Shown one piece after another: positions 48,212 to 58,635 of a DNA stretch of 64,000 nt; the stretch's first letter is position 1; each line of letters begins with the position of its first letter. The translations under genes and the position numbers were made by a program. Source of the DNA: Paragordius varius (lineage: Eukaryota > Nematomorpha); the NCBI GenBank assembly GCA_964247055.1, contig OZ176050.1:14632001-14696000 (forward strand), written 5' to 3'. The notes under the pieces are model-generated. The model ran no database searches and had not been told where the DNA came from. It saw only the letters and a program-made list of their open reading frames with translations.

Positions 48212-49440
48212 AAATTTATATGAACCGTATAATGTTATTTAAGCGTTGAAAATGGTAAGGAAACAGTTCAAGATATTAAAACTACTTTCTTATCTCGGAT
48301 GCCGACTATGACCTCAGATTTTCTATTTTAAATTTTGATTTGTCTTGTATAATTTTTGTACAAAACAAAGCTTATATAAATATATTGAAGATGAACAATT
48401 TGTTCATATCTGCGGAGATAGTAGAAATATTCATTATTGAATTATATTATATTAATATTTTAGGTGATATTATTGTTTCCACCATGTTTTATAATACCAT
48501 AAAATTACATTGAAATTATGCTTCAAATTACATTTCTATTCAAATATCATTTTCGGAAAAAAATACTGTTTTTGACATCGAAATTTAACATATTTTTATA
48601 TGTATATTTGCGTTTATTTAAATAATCCTGTCAGCCCGCATAAATAATTTAAAATTATCTAATATGGGACTGTTTTATACATTTACTATGTTTATTTTAA
48701 ATAAAGCATTTGGCTTTTTCTAAAAAAGTGTTTAGCAAATGAAATTTACATTATTATGGAGCAGATATTATAACTTTCTTAATTATTCGTGATTTAAAAC
48801 CTAATTAAATTCATGATGCATCAATCTACAAAATAATATTTTTATATCAAGTATATGTGCATACCGTGCAATATAGTAAAAGTTTTGAAATTCGGCATTT
48901 TTTCGTTAGTTTGTTAACAAGCCTAGTGGATGTTCTAATTTTTGTTTTGGTTAGTTATAATATGATTTAATTTCAAATATTTTTCGGAAAAAAACTTATT
49001 TTAAGAAAAAGGCATTTGGTAAAAAATAACAATAGCAAAAACAATTTTTTATTTAATTTTATTAAAAGTTTAACTTTAATTACTCGGAAAAGCACCATGT
49101 GTGATACATTTTTAACATTTAAAATAGATATACATCAGGATACTTTTGTGGGACTGTGCAATGGCGAATTATTACAAAATTTAATTTTCTTAAATGACTC
49201 ATGTAAGATTAGAAACTAAAAGTAGAATCTTGATTTTAATCCAGCAAACTTATATTAAGCCACTCAACGTGATATTTTACGTCTCGTTATAATAAACCCG
49301 TTAATAATTTATTCGATTTAGGTATTTATGGTTTTCCCTCAAAATTTGACGGCGTAGATCAAAATCTTTGCATTAAATTATGTTATGATGTTTAATACAT
49401 CCTTGACACCTAAAAATACTTGTAAACCACTAGCTGTAAT
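48212..49440. other. Mostly featureless; two weak coding-like spots
   Basis: Minus strand near 48290-48335 has a short acceptor-bounded open piece (KSEVIVGIRDKK then gtagtt). Plus strand 49016-49219 has a 67-codon frame whose second half looks protein-like (TMCDTFLTFKIDIHQDTFVG). Neither could be linked to other exons. Confidence 0.2.
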
Positions 49441-50792
49441 ATACCATTTCCCAGTCTAAATAAACGTTTTCCCAGTCAATCGAAACATTTTCCCAATCAA
49501 TCGAAACATTTTCCCAATCAATCGAAGTTTTCCCAGTCAATCGAAACATTTTCCCAGTCAATAAAAACATTTTCCCAATCAATAAAAACGTTTTCCCAGT
49601 CAATAAAAACGGTTTTATTTTTGATGATAAAATATCAAAACAAGAATATAAACACAACTTTTAACCATTATTAGCGTAATATATGGAGAAAATTTTTAAT
49701 TAAAAACACAAATATTGAAAGACAATTTTCCAAGTATATTCCAGTGCACAATCATCAATGACTTATTCTTTAAAGGTTATATTTTTGCATTTGAGATGTT
49801 TTAGAGATAATATTTTTTATTTTATCGATGGTTCGCAGTAATATTTGCAGAACGCTTTACAACTGTTTTTAAATATGTTAAGTTTATCGTTAAAAATACT
49901 GTCGGAAAAAACATCTAAACAAAAAATATTTTTTTGATAAATGTTTTTGATTTAAAAATATTTAATAAAATAGGATATTTGATCAAGGGTGTCCAACTAA
50001 ATGCTTCTCGGGCTGCTTTAACTCAAATACACCGTTCAGCATTCGAAAATACGGGAATTCACATAATTTTTCGATTTGACATATTAATATACAATCTATA
50101 ATAATTTTTTTGATTCGCTACCAATTTAGTAGGCTCAATCAGAATAATTGCGTAAGAATTATGAATATTGCTAAGATTTTCGAGCCATATTTTTGCATAT
50201 AAATTTCTTAATTTTTCGCGGGCCGCATAAAGATACTCGGAAGGCCTCCTTAGGCCCCCGATGAACCAAATGATAAATATTATATTAGGGTAAAATTTAT
50301 GTTTAAAATCCAATTTGAAGTGTTAAATGATCTTTGAGAGAAAAATGGTATATTTTTATAAATTTTATTATTTCATTCGTAAATATAGATTTTATATGTT
50401 AGCCGCACATATTAGCGAACCATCGATTAAATAAAAAATATTATCTTAAAAACATATCAAATTCCAAAAATATAACCTTTAAAGAATAAGTCATTAATGA
50501 TTGTGCACTGGAATAAACTTGGAAAATTTGACCTTCAATAATTAAGTTTATATTAAAATAATATCCAATATTACGCTGATAATGATTAAAAGTTATTTTT
50601 ATATTCCTGTTTTGATATTTTATCATCAAAAATAAAACCGTTTTTATTGACTGGGAAAACGTTTTTATTGATTGGAAAAATGTTTTTATTGACTGGGAAA
50701 ATGTTTCTATTGTCTGGGAAAACGTTTCGATTGATTGGGAAAATGTTTCGATTGACTGGGAAAACGTTTATTTAGACTGGGAAATGGTATAT
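49441..50792. mobile_element. Foldback-type element 1
   Basis: Inverted arms. The left arm begins ataccatttcccagtctaaa and runs through about eight 21-bp repeats (tcccagtcaatcgaaacgttt type). The right arm (to 50792) has the same repeats in the other direction (ttgactgggaaaacgtttcga). Next to the arrays, both arms share a region including tgttttgatatttatcatca and attaatgattgtgcac. The centre holds a hAT-like insert. Long inverted arms built from short tandem repeats are typical of Foldback-type DNA elements. No transposase is seen. Confidence 0.75.
49986..50262. mobile_element. hAT-like core inside foldback element 1
   Basis: Starts agggtgtccaactaaatgct then ctcgggctgc; ends cgcgggccgcataaag then ggcccccgat. 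The GGGTGTCCAAC start and the GCGGGCCGCA motifs at both sides are typical of non-autonomous hAT ends. About 277 bp, no coding capacity. Confidence 0.6.
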
Positions 50793-50795
50793 TAA

Positions 50796-51168
50796 TGCGA
50801 ACTATCGATAAAATAAAAAATATTATCTTAACTCAAATTCCAAAAATATAACATTTAAAGAATAAGTCATTAATGATTGTGCACTGGAATATACTTGGAA
50901 AATTGTCTTTCAATATTTGTGTTTTTAATTAAAAATTTTCTCCATATATTACGCTAATAATGGTTAAAAGTTGTTTTTATATTCTTGTTTTGATATTTAT
51001 CATCAAAAATAAAACCGTTTTTATTGACTGGGAAAACGTTTTTATTGACTGGGAAAATGTTTCGATTGACTGGGAAAATGTTTCGATTGACTGGGAAAAC
51101 GTTTCGATTGATTGGGAAAATGTTTCGATTCACTGGGAAAACGTTTATTTAGACTGGGAAATGGTATA
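50796..51168 (+). mobile_element. Extra foldback arm (third arm)
   Basis: A third arm lies in direct order after the second. It carries six to seven 21-bp repeats ending gactgggaaatggtatata. Its flank (aattaaaaattttctccata, then ttacgctaataatggttaaa) is a near-exact reverse complement of the first arm at 49640-49720, closer to it than to the second arm. So the original outer pair may be 49441 and 51168, with the middle arm added later. Confidence 0.7.
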
Positions 51169-51589
51169 TATAACTCATATTAAGTGAGATTACCAAAGTA
51201 ATTTTCGGCCGAAAGAGTCATGTTTTCTATACAAAGTAGACATTTTTAATCACACTTATATTTATTTTAACTTTTTATATGTATATTAGTTTTACGAAAA
51301 TATTTTGAAGTTTTTATTGAACCTTTATCGTGCATTGATTTTGGGCGATGGCAAAGTTTTTTATTTAGCCCACTCTTATAGTTTTGGATCGTAGAGCGGT
51401 CACAAAATTTTTTATCTAACTCATGATTTTTTTAGTTAGAGAACAGTAATTTAATTTTCTATATAATAAACATATTTATTGGTGCATTTTACAAATAATT
51501 TCTGATTAAATAATGTATAAGTGAAATCATATGAATTTATATGATATACCAACAAATGAAATTTGTATTATACCAAAGAAGGTAGACAT
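51169..51589. other. 3' flank of the membrane-protein gene
   Basis: AT-rich sequence between the foldback element and the stop codon on the minus strand. Likely holds the 3' UTR; no further feature recognised. Confidence 0.4.
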
Positions 51590-54500
51590 TCAAGCCATTA
51601 GTTCCTTTTTATTTTTATTTTTCGGGTATGCCAAGGATTCATAATAGGACATAATTACACATTGTCCATATGTCTGAAATAGGAGAGATAAGATTTGAGT
51701 ATAATTATAGATGAATAAAAAATCTTGTGTAAAAATGTTCAAAATTTAAGGTTCAGATATCAGATACAATCACCAACGCATCTATATCAGTTCCTATCTT
51801 AATTGTTAGGTTTCCAAATTTTTCTATCACTAAATATGTGTAGGTTTGACGAATGTATTTTAATTAAAAACTAAAAACGAAAGCCATAACCCATAATATA
51901 CTGTATTTTATTATCTTTAGTTAAATTATACGTTAATTTGAATGCTTAAATTAAATGTTTAAGGTCTGTGAAGGAAGCATTTTATTATTATAAAAATAAT
52001 TAAGCATAGATCAGTATTGAATATAAATTTACTACCTCCCCGACCCCAAAAAAGGGAAAAAATAAAATTTAGACCAGAATAATTGTAAACGTCCCCACAA
52101 TGCAGTTACAGTCAAGACAGGATACCCAAAAATTATATATATCATTTAGTGAATTAAATGAATATATTAAAAAATTTACCAATATTATGATTACAACGAT
52201 ATTGGTAATTCCTGTTCCCAAAAGATTGTTTTGTCCATTCTACACACAGTAAAAAATTAACACACATATATATATTTATATATTTACAGTAAAAATTGTT
52301 ATACGGACAAAACGTTAAAATATAAAGACAAATATTTTTTTCTAAAAGACAACCATACTTTTATAAACCTTAATAATTCCTATATAAGCTATTTATTTAC
52401 AATTGTATATAGAAATGATTGTGTTAGTAATTTATAATCTATTCTCTTTGCCATCTTAAAAAATGAGTTAGTGGAAATAAATCAAGATTAAAAAAGTATG
52501 GTCGTATTTAAAAAAAAATTTTTTTATTTTTTTACGTTTTGTCCATATAATATCAGTTTTTACTGTAACAATAATATTTTTATGACAAGTCAAATCTTTT
52601 TAATTACATTTCAAAACGCACACAAAAAGTAATATTTTGTATCTATAATTCAACTAATTTCTTATTCGGAATACAAATTTAATATTTATTCTGCATTTTT
52701 TTACTAAATACATTATGATAAGCTTCCCTTTTTTGTATTTTTTTAAATTGTATAGAATTGTTTAAAAGAATTTTGCCTACAGGCCCCGTCCAACATTCCA
52801 AAAATTAATTGTTATGATTAAAACTTTGACATTCTTACAAATATACGACTAATATTATCATTAAAAATGGAAGTAAATTGATTAATTTTCAGGATATTTT
52901 ACACAAATATAGGTAAAATGTTAAATTTGAAATAGTATACGCAACCAAATTTATTACACGATTCTAAATACAGTAAAAATTATATTTTATACGGACAAAA
53001 CGACGCAATATAAGGACAAATATTTATATTTTAAAGACAACCATACGTTTTAAAAGCTTAATTTTTTTATATAAACTATTTAGTTACAATTTCAAAATAA
53101 ATAGTTGATTAATATATACATCTCTATTAAACACCTTGTCATTGAATATTGAAAAAATCATGATTTAAAAAGTATGGTGGTTTGATATATTAATTTAATA
53201 ATTTTTTCTTACCGTACTTATATAAATAAAGTTATTTTTTGTAAAAACAGTTGTTAAAATCCGAAAGGATAATTAAATATAATTAAATGAAATTATAAAT
53301 AGAAATTATAAACGATATGTGAAACCCTTCGTCAATAGTAATCGCAGACTAGTTTCGTGCTTGTTAGCACTCATCAGTATGACACAACTATTTGACTTGG
53401 GATTTTCACATATCGATTTCGTATATATCTCCAACTTTGCAATTTTGGTATAAATGCAGTTGGTTTACGAATTTAAATTAAAATAGAGTGCTTCTTAGTT
53501 ATTAAATTGATTTCTGTGAAATCCCTAAGTAGCTATACTCTAAATCTAGGCTCACCCCTAGAGTTAATTTTCAGTTTATTTTCAAATTTTCAGTTTAATT
53601 TTCATAAATTACATTAAAATTTATAAATTCGTATAACCAACTGCATTTATACCAAAATTGCAAAGTTGGATATATATACGAAATCGATATCTGAAAACCC
53701 CAAGGTAAATAGTTGTGTCGTACTGATGAGTGCTAACAAGCACGAAACTAGTCTGCGATTACTATTGACGAAGGGTTTCACATATCGTTTATAATTTCTA
53801 TTTATAATTTCATTTAATTATATTTAATTATTCTTTATCGTTATAAAAACGGATTTTAACAACTGTTTTTACAAAACATAACTAATCCGTTAATTACCAT
53901 TACAAAGTTATTTTTTACTTTCTCAACTCTAAAATATAAAAAGCAGTTTTTTTTGTAGTAGTTTTTGGTTGTTTTAATTTTACCAATATACATTAAAAAT
54001 ATTGAAGAATCTAGTTATATTTTACAAAACTTTTATTAACAAATTTACAGTAAAAATTGAAATTATACGGAGGACAAAATGGAAAAATATAAAGTAACAT
54101 TTTTTTTATAAAAGATAGCCAAACTTTACAAATCCTTTAAATTAAATATAAATCATTGTTTGAAAGGGCTAAGTTCGTAATAGAGATGTGAAATGTTAAC
54201 ACAATCAATTATGTATCGCACGATTATACGATAAATTATTTGAAAAAAGATTTTGTCTTTATATTTTTAATCATTATTTTTACGTTTTGTCCGTATAATT
54301 TAAATTTTTACAGTATTTTTAACAAAATATTAACATATACCCCAAATTTTAGGATATATATAAAGATACAAAGAGACATACCGCAAATAGGAGATTTGAA
54401 ATGGCAGCACTAAGGACTATGATGCAAACCAATGGCATAGCTATCATATAACCCCAAAATAATTTGTGATTGCGCTAATTAATATATAAAACATAGTTAT

Positions 54501-57500
54501 TCAGAAAAAATTTTTAAGAGCAAACATTATACAGGTTAAAATATATGCCAGTGTTATATTTGACATAAATTTACATTGAGCAAATTAATAAATTTTATAT
54601 ATTTGTATAATATATTTGGAAATCTGGCATTTCACAGAGAAAAGGATATGATTGTTGAAATTACTTTAAGAATTCCTTGAATCAAGAGTAAACTTGTTAT
54701 AACCATAATCGAGCTCAAAAATATTTCAACGCCCCAGGTGCCCTTAAACACTATAAATATAAATGGTAAAAATCAAATTATACGGACAAAACGTAAAAAC
54801 ATAAAGACAAATGTTTTTTTCTAAAAGACAACCATACTTTTTATCAATGTTTTTCATATGAGTTACTAAGTTACAATTGTAAAATATAGATTTGATTATA
54901 TTATATATCTCTATTTAACACTTTACCATTTAAAACAATGAGTTATATTGTAATAAATCAAGATTTAAAAAGTAGAAAAATATTTGTCTTTATATTTTTA
55001 CGTTTTGTCCGTATAATTTCAGCTTTTACTGTAATATATACGGTAAAAATGAAATTATACAGGTAGACAAATATTTTTTTCGAAACGAAAACCACACTTT
55101 TATAAACCAAAGTTTTTACTAAAATTAAAAATTTCATTATAAAATGTGTAATTGATTACACATGACTACAAATTTTAACTTTTTTTAACTGCCATTCTTG
55201 TAAATTTAAAATTTATTTCATTAAAGTACATAATTAATATATATGAAAAGAAAATTGGTCTTACATGGAAGAATTTTTTTATATTAGAGTTTATCGATAA
55301 TTTTTGGCTTCGATTTAACATTAAATTCGAAATTTCAAAAATTTTAAGTTTTAGATATGAAGCCATGTATTTTATATCATTCGAAAGAGCGCAAAAAACT
55401 GCATCTTTTAAATGGTAGTAAGCCATTTAAATCCATCGGATGTAATAGTTATTTGGATTTAAATGGTCAAAATTTTCAATCCTTAAATAAGTTAAGAATT
55501 TTCACAGACAAACTAATTTGAAAATCATATAAATTATTTTAATATAATTATTAGGGTTATATTAGTATTTAATTTAAAAAAAATGTTTGGAAAAACTTTT
55601 GGTTTGCTTATTTTATAAAAATTATTATTATCATAAATATTTTACCTAGTGGATACTAAAATGCATAGTTATAACTGTAAATTTATTACATAATGGCTAT
55701 AAAGGATCAATACTTTAACCTTTGTTTTTATCTTTAAATTTTCGAAATTATCAGCCTTGTAAAGAAAATAAATTAATATTGATGAGATGGTAATTTTTAA
55801 AAAACTAAAAACTTTAAAATGGCTGTTTTGAGTGACATAAAAGCAATAAAAAATGTTTTAATCAAAAAATTTGTGTTATCTTTTTTGGACATTCATCTCC
55901 ATCTAAACAAAGTTTGAGCTATTTTCATCCATTAGTTTTAAAAATATAATAATTAAAAAAAATGCTCTCGCTTCGTGCGTTTGTCGCTCTTTGTGTCCAA
56001 TATTAACTGTCGATGTAATACATATTAGTATACATTTTATAGAGTTTTTAATACTCTTTCGAATGATATACTACAAATGGGCATTACTTGTATATTTTTA
56101 AAGAAAAACATTTTTTAGTAAAATTTTGATAAAGAGGGCGCATAATCTAAAAAATCAAATTATACAAAATTCTTCCAACGTGTTTTGATTTTTATTTCAG
56201 ATTTACTGTTAAAATGATATTAAATATTGAAAAATGCAAAAAACTCGAGTGGCAGAAAAATTTGTTGTCTAGTGTTATGTAACCAATTTATATCTCTATT
56301 TTCTACTTTGTAGTTTTAAACAAAGAGCTTATTTGAAAAATCAAGTTTAAAAAGTTTATCGGTTATTTGAAAAAATTTATTTCTTTATGTCATTTTGTCT
56401 GTATAATTTTAATTTTTACGGTATGATTGACTTTTAAATTAACACTCATTCTTGCAAATATACCATTTACAATTCAAAACCGTCATTATTTTTTAAGATT
56501 AAAAATCACCTATATTTTTACATATAAAATTTTGGTATAATTTAAAATAATACTGAAAAAATTATAAACTATGCCATAAAGATATATTTTATATTAATAA
56601 TGAGTTATAATAGTTCGAAAACACATAATTTATTTTTAGGGTGAATTTGAATTGTTCAAGGGTGAATTTGAATTGTTCGAGGGTGAATTTGAATTGTTTA
56701 AGGGTGAATTTGAACTGTAAATGGTATCTTATATAATGGATTATAAATTACATTATTCTTGAAACTCGAAAGTTTTAGAATATGTGTCCGGGAACCGATA
56801 TACGGCAACTTAAAATACAGCAGTTTCAAAAAATTAAATCACCAAAAACGTTAGAATCATAGTTTTCTAAAAATAAGTTATCTACTCAAAGGGTTACTTA
56901 AATTCATGAAATTTATTATTTCCCCTAATTTATAAAACAGACAGGTTTTTTTTGCTTTCTTTACAATTTAAAAGTCTCTCTTATGAATTCTGCATTCGCC
57001 TAAATCTATAATTAACATAAGGCAGAACATATGTAATGGACAAAAAAAATAAATTTGATATTTGCCTTTTACATATATTTTCACCCGTACGATTTTATGT
57101 AAACCATTTCCGATCTTGAAAAATTTTAGAGAATACTCACTAAGATTTATATTTGGATAAAGATTTTGATACCTGCAGATACATTAATTGGCCATGGGTT
57201 GTCTTGGACATGTTCAACTTTATTCCACCACTTTAAGTAATAGGCTCGAGTCCCTATTTCCACTGTGAAAAATATCTAAAAATATGAAAATCCAAATTTT
57301 TGTAAAAGTTAGCGTTTTTTTTAAATATAGTCTACCTTAATATGTCAATATAATGACATTTATTACAATTTAATTTTTCTGGCTTTATTATATTATTATT
57401 ATTATTAAATATTTGAATCACAATAAAAAAATTTAAAATGCAAATCGCTAAAATATTCTATTGAAAACTTGGATAAAGTTATGTTCAAATTTACACCTTA

Positions 57501-57730
57501 ATATTAATACCAATCAATTAAAATCATATCATATTTTCAAAAAAATTTTTAATGAAAAATAGCGAGGAATATAACATAAATTATCTAAATAATAAAAATT
57601 ATTTTAGACATGAAACGAATATATATATATATGTATATATTTATAAAGTTATTACCAAAGAGAATATAGCAGTCATGAGACTCCCTACCCTTAGTGGAAT
57701 ACAAAATAGGCATGCTTTGCAAATCGTCAT
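51590..57730 (-). CDS. Complete five-exon small integral membrane protein (126 aa)
   Basis: Exons on the minus strand: 57656-57730 (ATG), 57174-57276, 54382-54440, 52180-52239 and 51590-51673 (TGA). All four introns (379, 2733, 2142 and 506 nt) are GT-AG, and phases agree (0, 1, 0, 0), giving 381 nt in total. The N-terminus MTICKACLFCIPLRVG is Cys-rich with an Arg before a hydrophobic segment (about residues 15-32). A Trp-rich loop (YYLKWWNKVEHVQDNPWPIN) follows, then helices at about 61-79 (PLVCIIVLSAAISNLLFA) and 88-107 (ITNIVVIIIL, TYGQCVIM), and a polar tail with YYES and KNKNKK. The Cys-rich start recalls LAPTM4-like and related small multi-span proteins, but the match is too weak to name. 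The large introns hold MITEs D-H and the hammerhead palindrome. Confidence 0.7.
52285..52567. mobile_element. MITE family 1, copy D
   Basis: Full length (283 bp): tacagtaaaaattgttatac at left, tatcagtttttactgta at right. It lies 45 bases upstream of exon 52180-52239 on the minus strand. The acceptor of that exon (attttttactgtgtgtag) also resembles the MITE terminus. Confidence 0.8.
52969..53190. mobile_element. MITE family 1, copy E (right end lost)
   Basis: Good left end (tacagtaaaaattatatttt then tacggacaaaacgacg) and internal sequence up to aaaaagtatggtggtttgat, after which the right TIR is lost. The hammerhead palindrome begins about 36 bases further on. Confidence 0.7.
53334..53392 (-). 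ncRNA. Hammerhead ribozyme, left arm
   Basis: Minus strand: same core as the right-arm copy (CTGATGA, 5-bp stem II GTGCT/AGCAC with loop AACA, GAAA, palindromic CTAG, GTC). One base in proximal stem I differs (gtcata), which introduces a mismatch, so it may be less active. Confidence 0.65.
53708..53766 (+). ncRNA. Hammerhead ribozyme, right arm (type I, dimer-type stem III)
   Basis: Core CTGATGA (53723-53729), stem II GTGCT-AACA-AGCAC, GAAA (53744-53747), then CTAG-TC, with predicted cleavage after C53753 in GUC. Stem I pairs gtcgta with tgcgat (four Watson-Crick pairs and two G-U), then a 3-by-1 internal loop, then aatagt with actatt (six pairs). The internal loop is where loop II contacts are known in natural hammerheads. 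Stem III has no room for a loop, but CTAG is self-complementary, so two cores would pair as a dimer, as described for Penelope-like and newt-type hammerheads. All catalytic-core bases are present. Confidence 0.75.
54046..54315. mobile_element. MITE family 1, copy F
   Basis: Both ends present: tacagtaaaaattgaaatta and ttaaatttttacagta. It lies in the third intron of the membrane-protein gene, 66 bases from exon 54382. Confidence 0.8.
54761..55033. mobile_element. MITE family 1, copy G
   Basis: Left end aatggtaaaaatcaaattat, right end tttcagcttttactgta; internal TIR well preserved. It is followed after four bases by copy H. Confidence 0.8.
55038..56424. mobile_element. MITE family 1, copy H, with about 1.1 kb insertion
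   Basis: Left end tatacggtaaaaatgaaatt and right end ttttaatttttacggta share the variant CGGTA terminus, so they belong to one copy. Normal internal sequence stops near 55160 and resumes near 56285 (tatatctctattttctactt). The AT-rich sequence between has an 83-codon minus-strand frame (55175-55426) with no recognisable domain. Either an insertion into the MITE or a longer family member. Confidence 0.55.
56612..56732 (+). repeat. Short tandem-repeat element, four units
   Basis: The clearest member: left flank gaaaacacataatttatttt, four near-perfect gggtgaatttgaattgttcaa units, right flank tgtaaatggtat. It lies in the second intron of the membrane-protein gene. A truncated reverse flank (taccatttacaattcaaaac) lies at 56461-56480. 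Confidence 0.75.
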
Positions 57731-58635
57731 TTAAGGTTATAATTTCACACTATAAATTTTGTTTGCGCACATTATAAAAAAATGAAAATTAAAAAATAAA
57801 TATTGAAAACCCTATATTTTTAACACTAAAAATGGTTTGTAAAACTTCCGCATTCATTTTCATCATTTATAGCTATAGTAGTTAATGGCAATATATATAT
57901 ATATATATATAACATAGCTAAAAGCTATGTAAAATAGCGCGCGCTAATTTTATTTTACTTTCTTTTTTATTTCTCATTCACAACAAATAATAATTTTATT
58001 ATAATTTTTATCCAAAAAAAGTAAAAAAAAACCAATAACCATCTATATTCCATTAATTAGTATAGTTGAATTTATCATAATTTTTTGCCAAAATATAATG
58101 AGATTAATGCCAAATCAATATATATCTAGTTATAGAAATAATAGAAGCATTGTTGTCGAATTTTTTGGGTCAAATGTTTACCATTTTATATTTTTTGTTG
58201 CAAATAATGCTTGTTGGTATTTTTCTAGGTGTATACCATAAATAATTTAAGAGTTATAACCAAAGATATAATATCTTTAAAATGTAATTTTATTATTACT
58301 GCCTAAAAATTAATTTATGCCTTATACACTGACTAATTGCCCATATTGTCCGGTTTTCGACCAATTAATAGTGCATTATATTAATCCCCAATAATTTGGT
58401 GCGTTTATTTATGTAGTATATACCACTTTCGGAACTTTAAAAAACATGAAAAGTCTCAGTTTACAAAGGATGTCAATAAAAATGATCTATGGAATACTAA
58501 TTATTTGTCCTGAGTCACAAAAACTAATGGATAGAATCTAATTTGCGTCAATAAGGTATGTTGCTGCAATTTGATTTTCTCTTTCATATAATTCGCAATA
58601 TCCTAGGATTCCCATGGAATTTAAGAGGCACTATA
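57731..58635. other. 5' flank of the membrane-protein gene
   Basis: AT-rich, with a (TA)n tract at 57894-57911 next to a short atagctaaaagctatgt palindrome and gcgcgc at 57937-57943. No clear TATA or further exon could be assigned. The upstream 5' UTR and promoter are probably here. Confidence 0.35.

Larger units (their letters stand above)
53226..53880. mobile_element. Palindromic hammerhead-bearing element
   Basis: Two arms of about 255-265 bp in inverted order, nearly identical, around a unique centre of about 140 bp. The left arm starts near aagttattttttgtaaaaac and the right arm ends near caactgtttttacaaaacat. Each arm carries one complete hammerhead core, pointing outwards. A broken solo copy of the arm lies at 48.2 kb. 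Hammerheads are known from Penelope-like elements and retrozymes, but no coding part is visible, so the family is open. It sits in the third intron of the membrane-protein gene. Confidence 0.8.

Noticed and set aside
50059-50313. 84-codon minus-strand frame
   Set aside because: It spans the hAT-like core and arm flank of the foldback element and has no recognisable domain.
52030-52130. Minus-strand open stretch (FGYPVLTVTALWGRLQ) as another exon of the membrane-protein gene
   Set aside because: There is no AG acceptor before it, and exons 52180-52239 and 51590-51673 join in phase without it.
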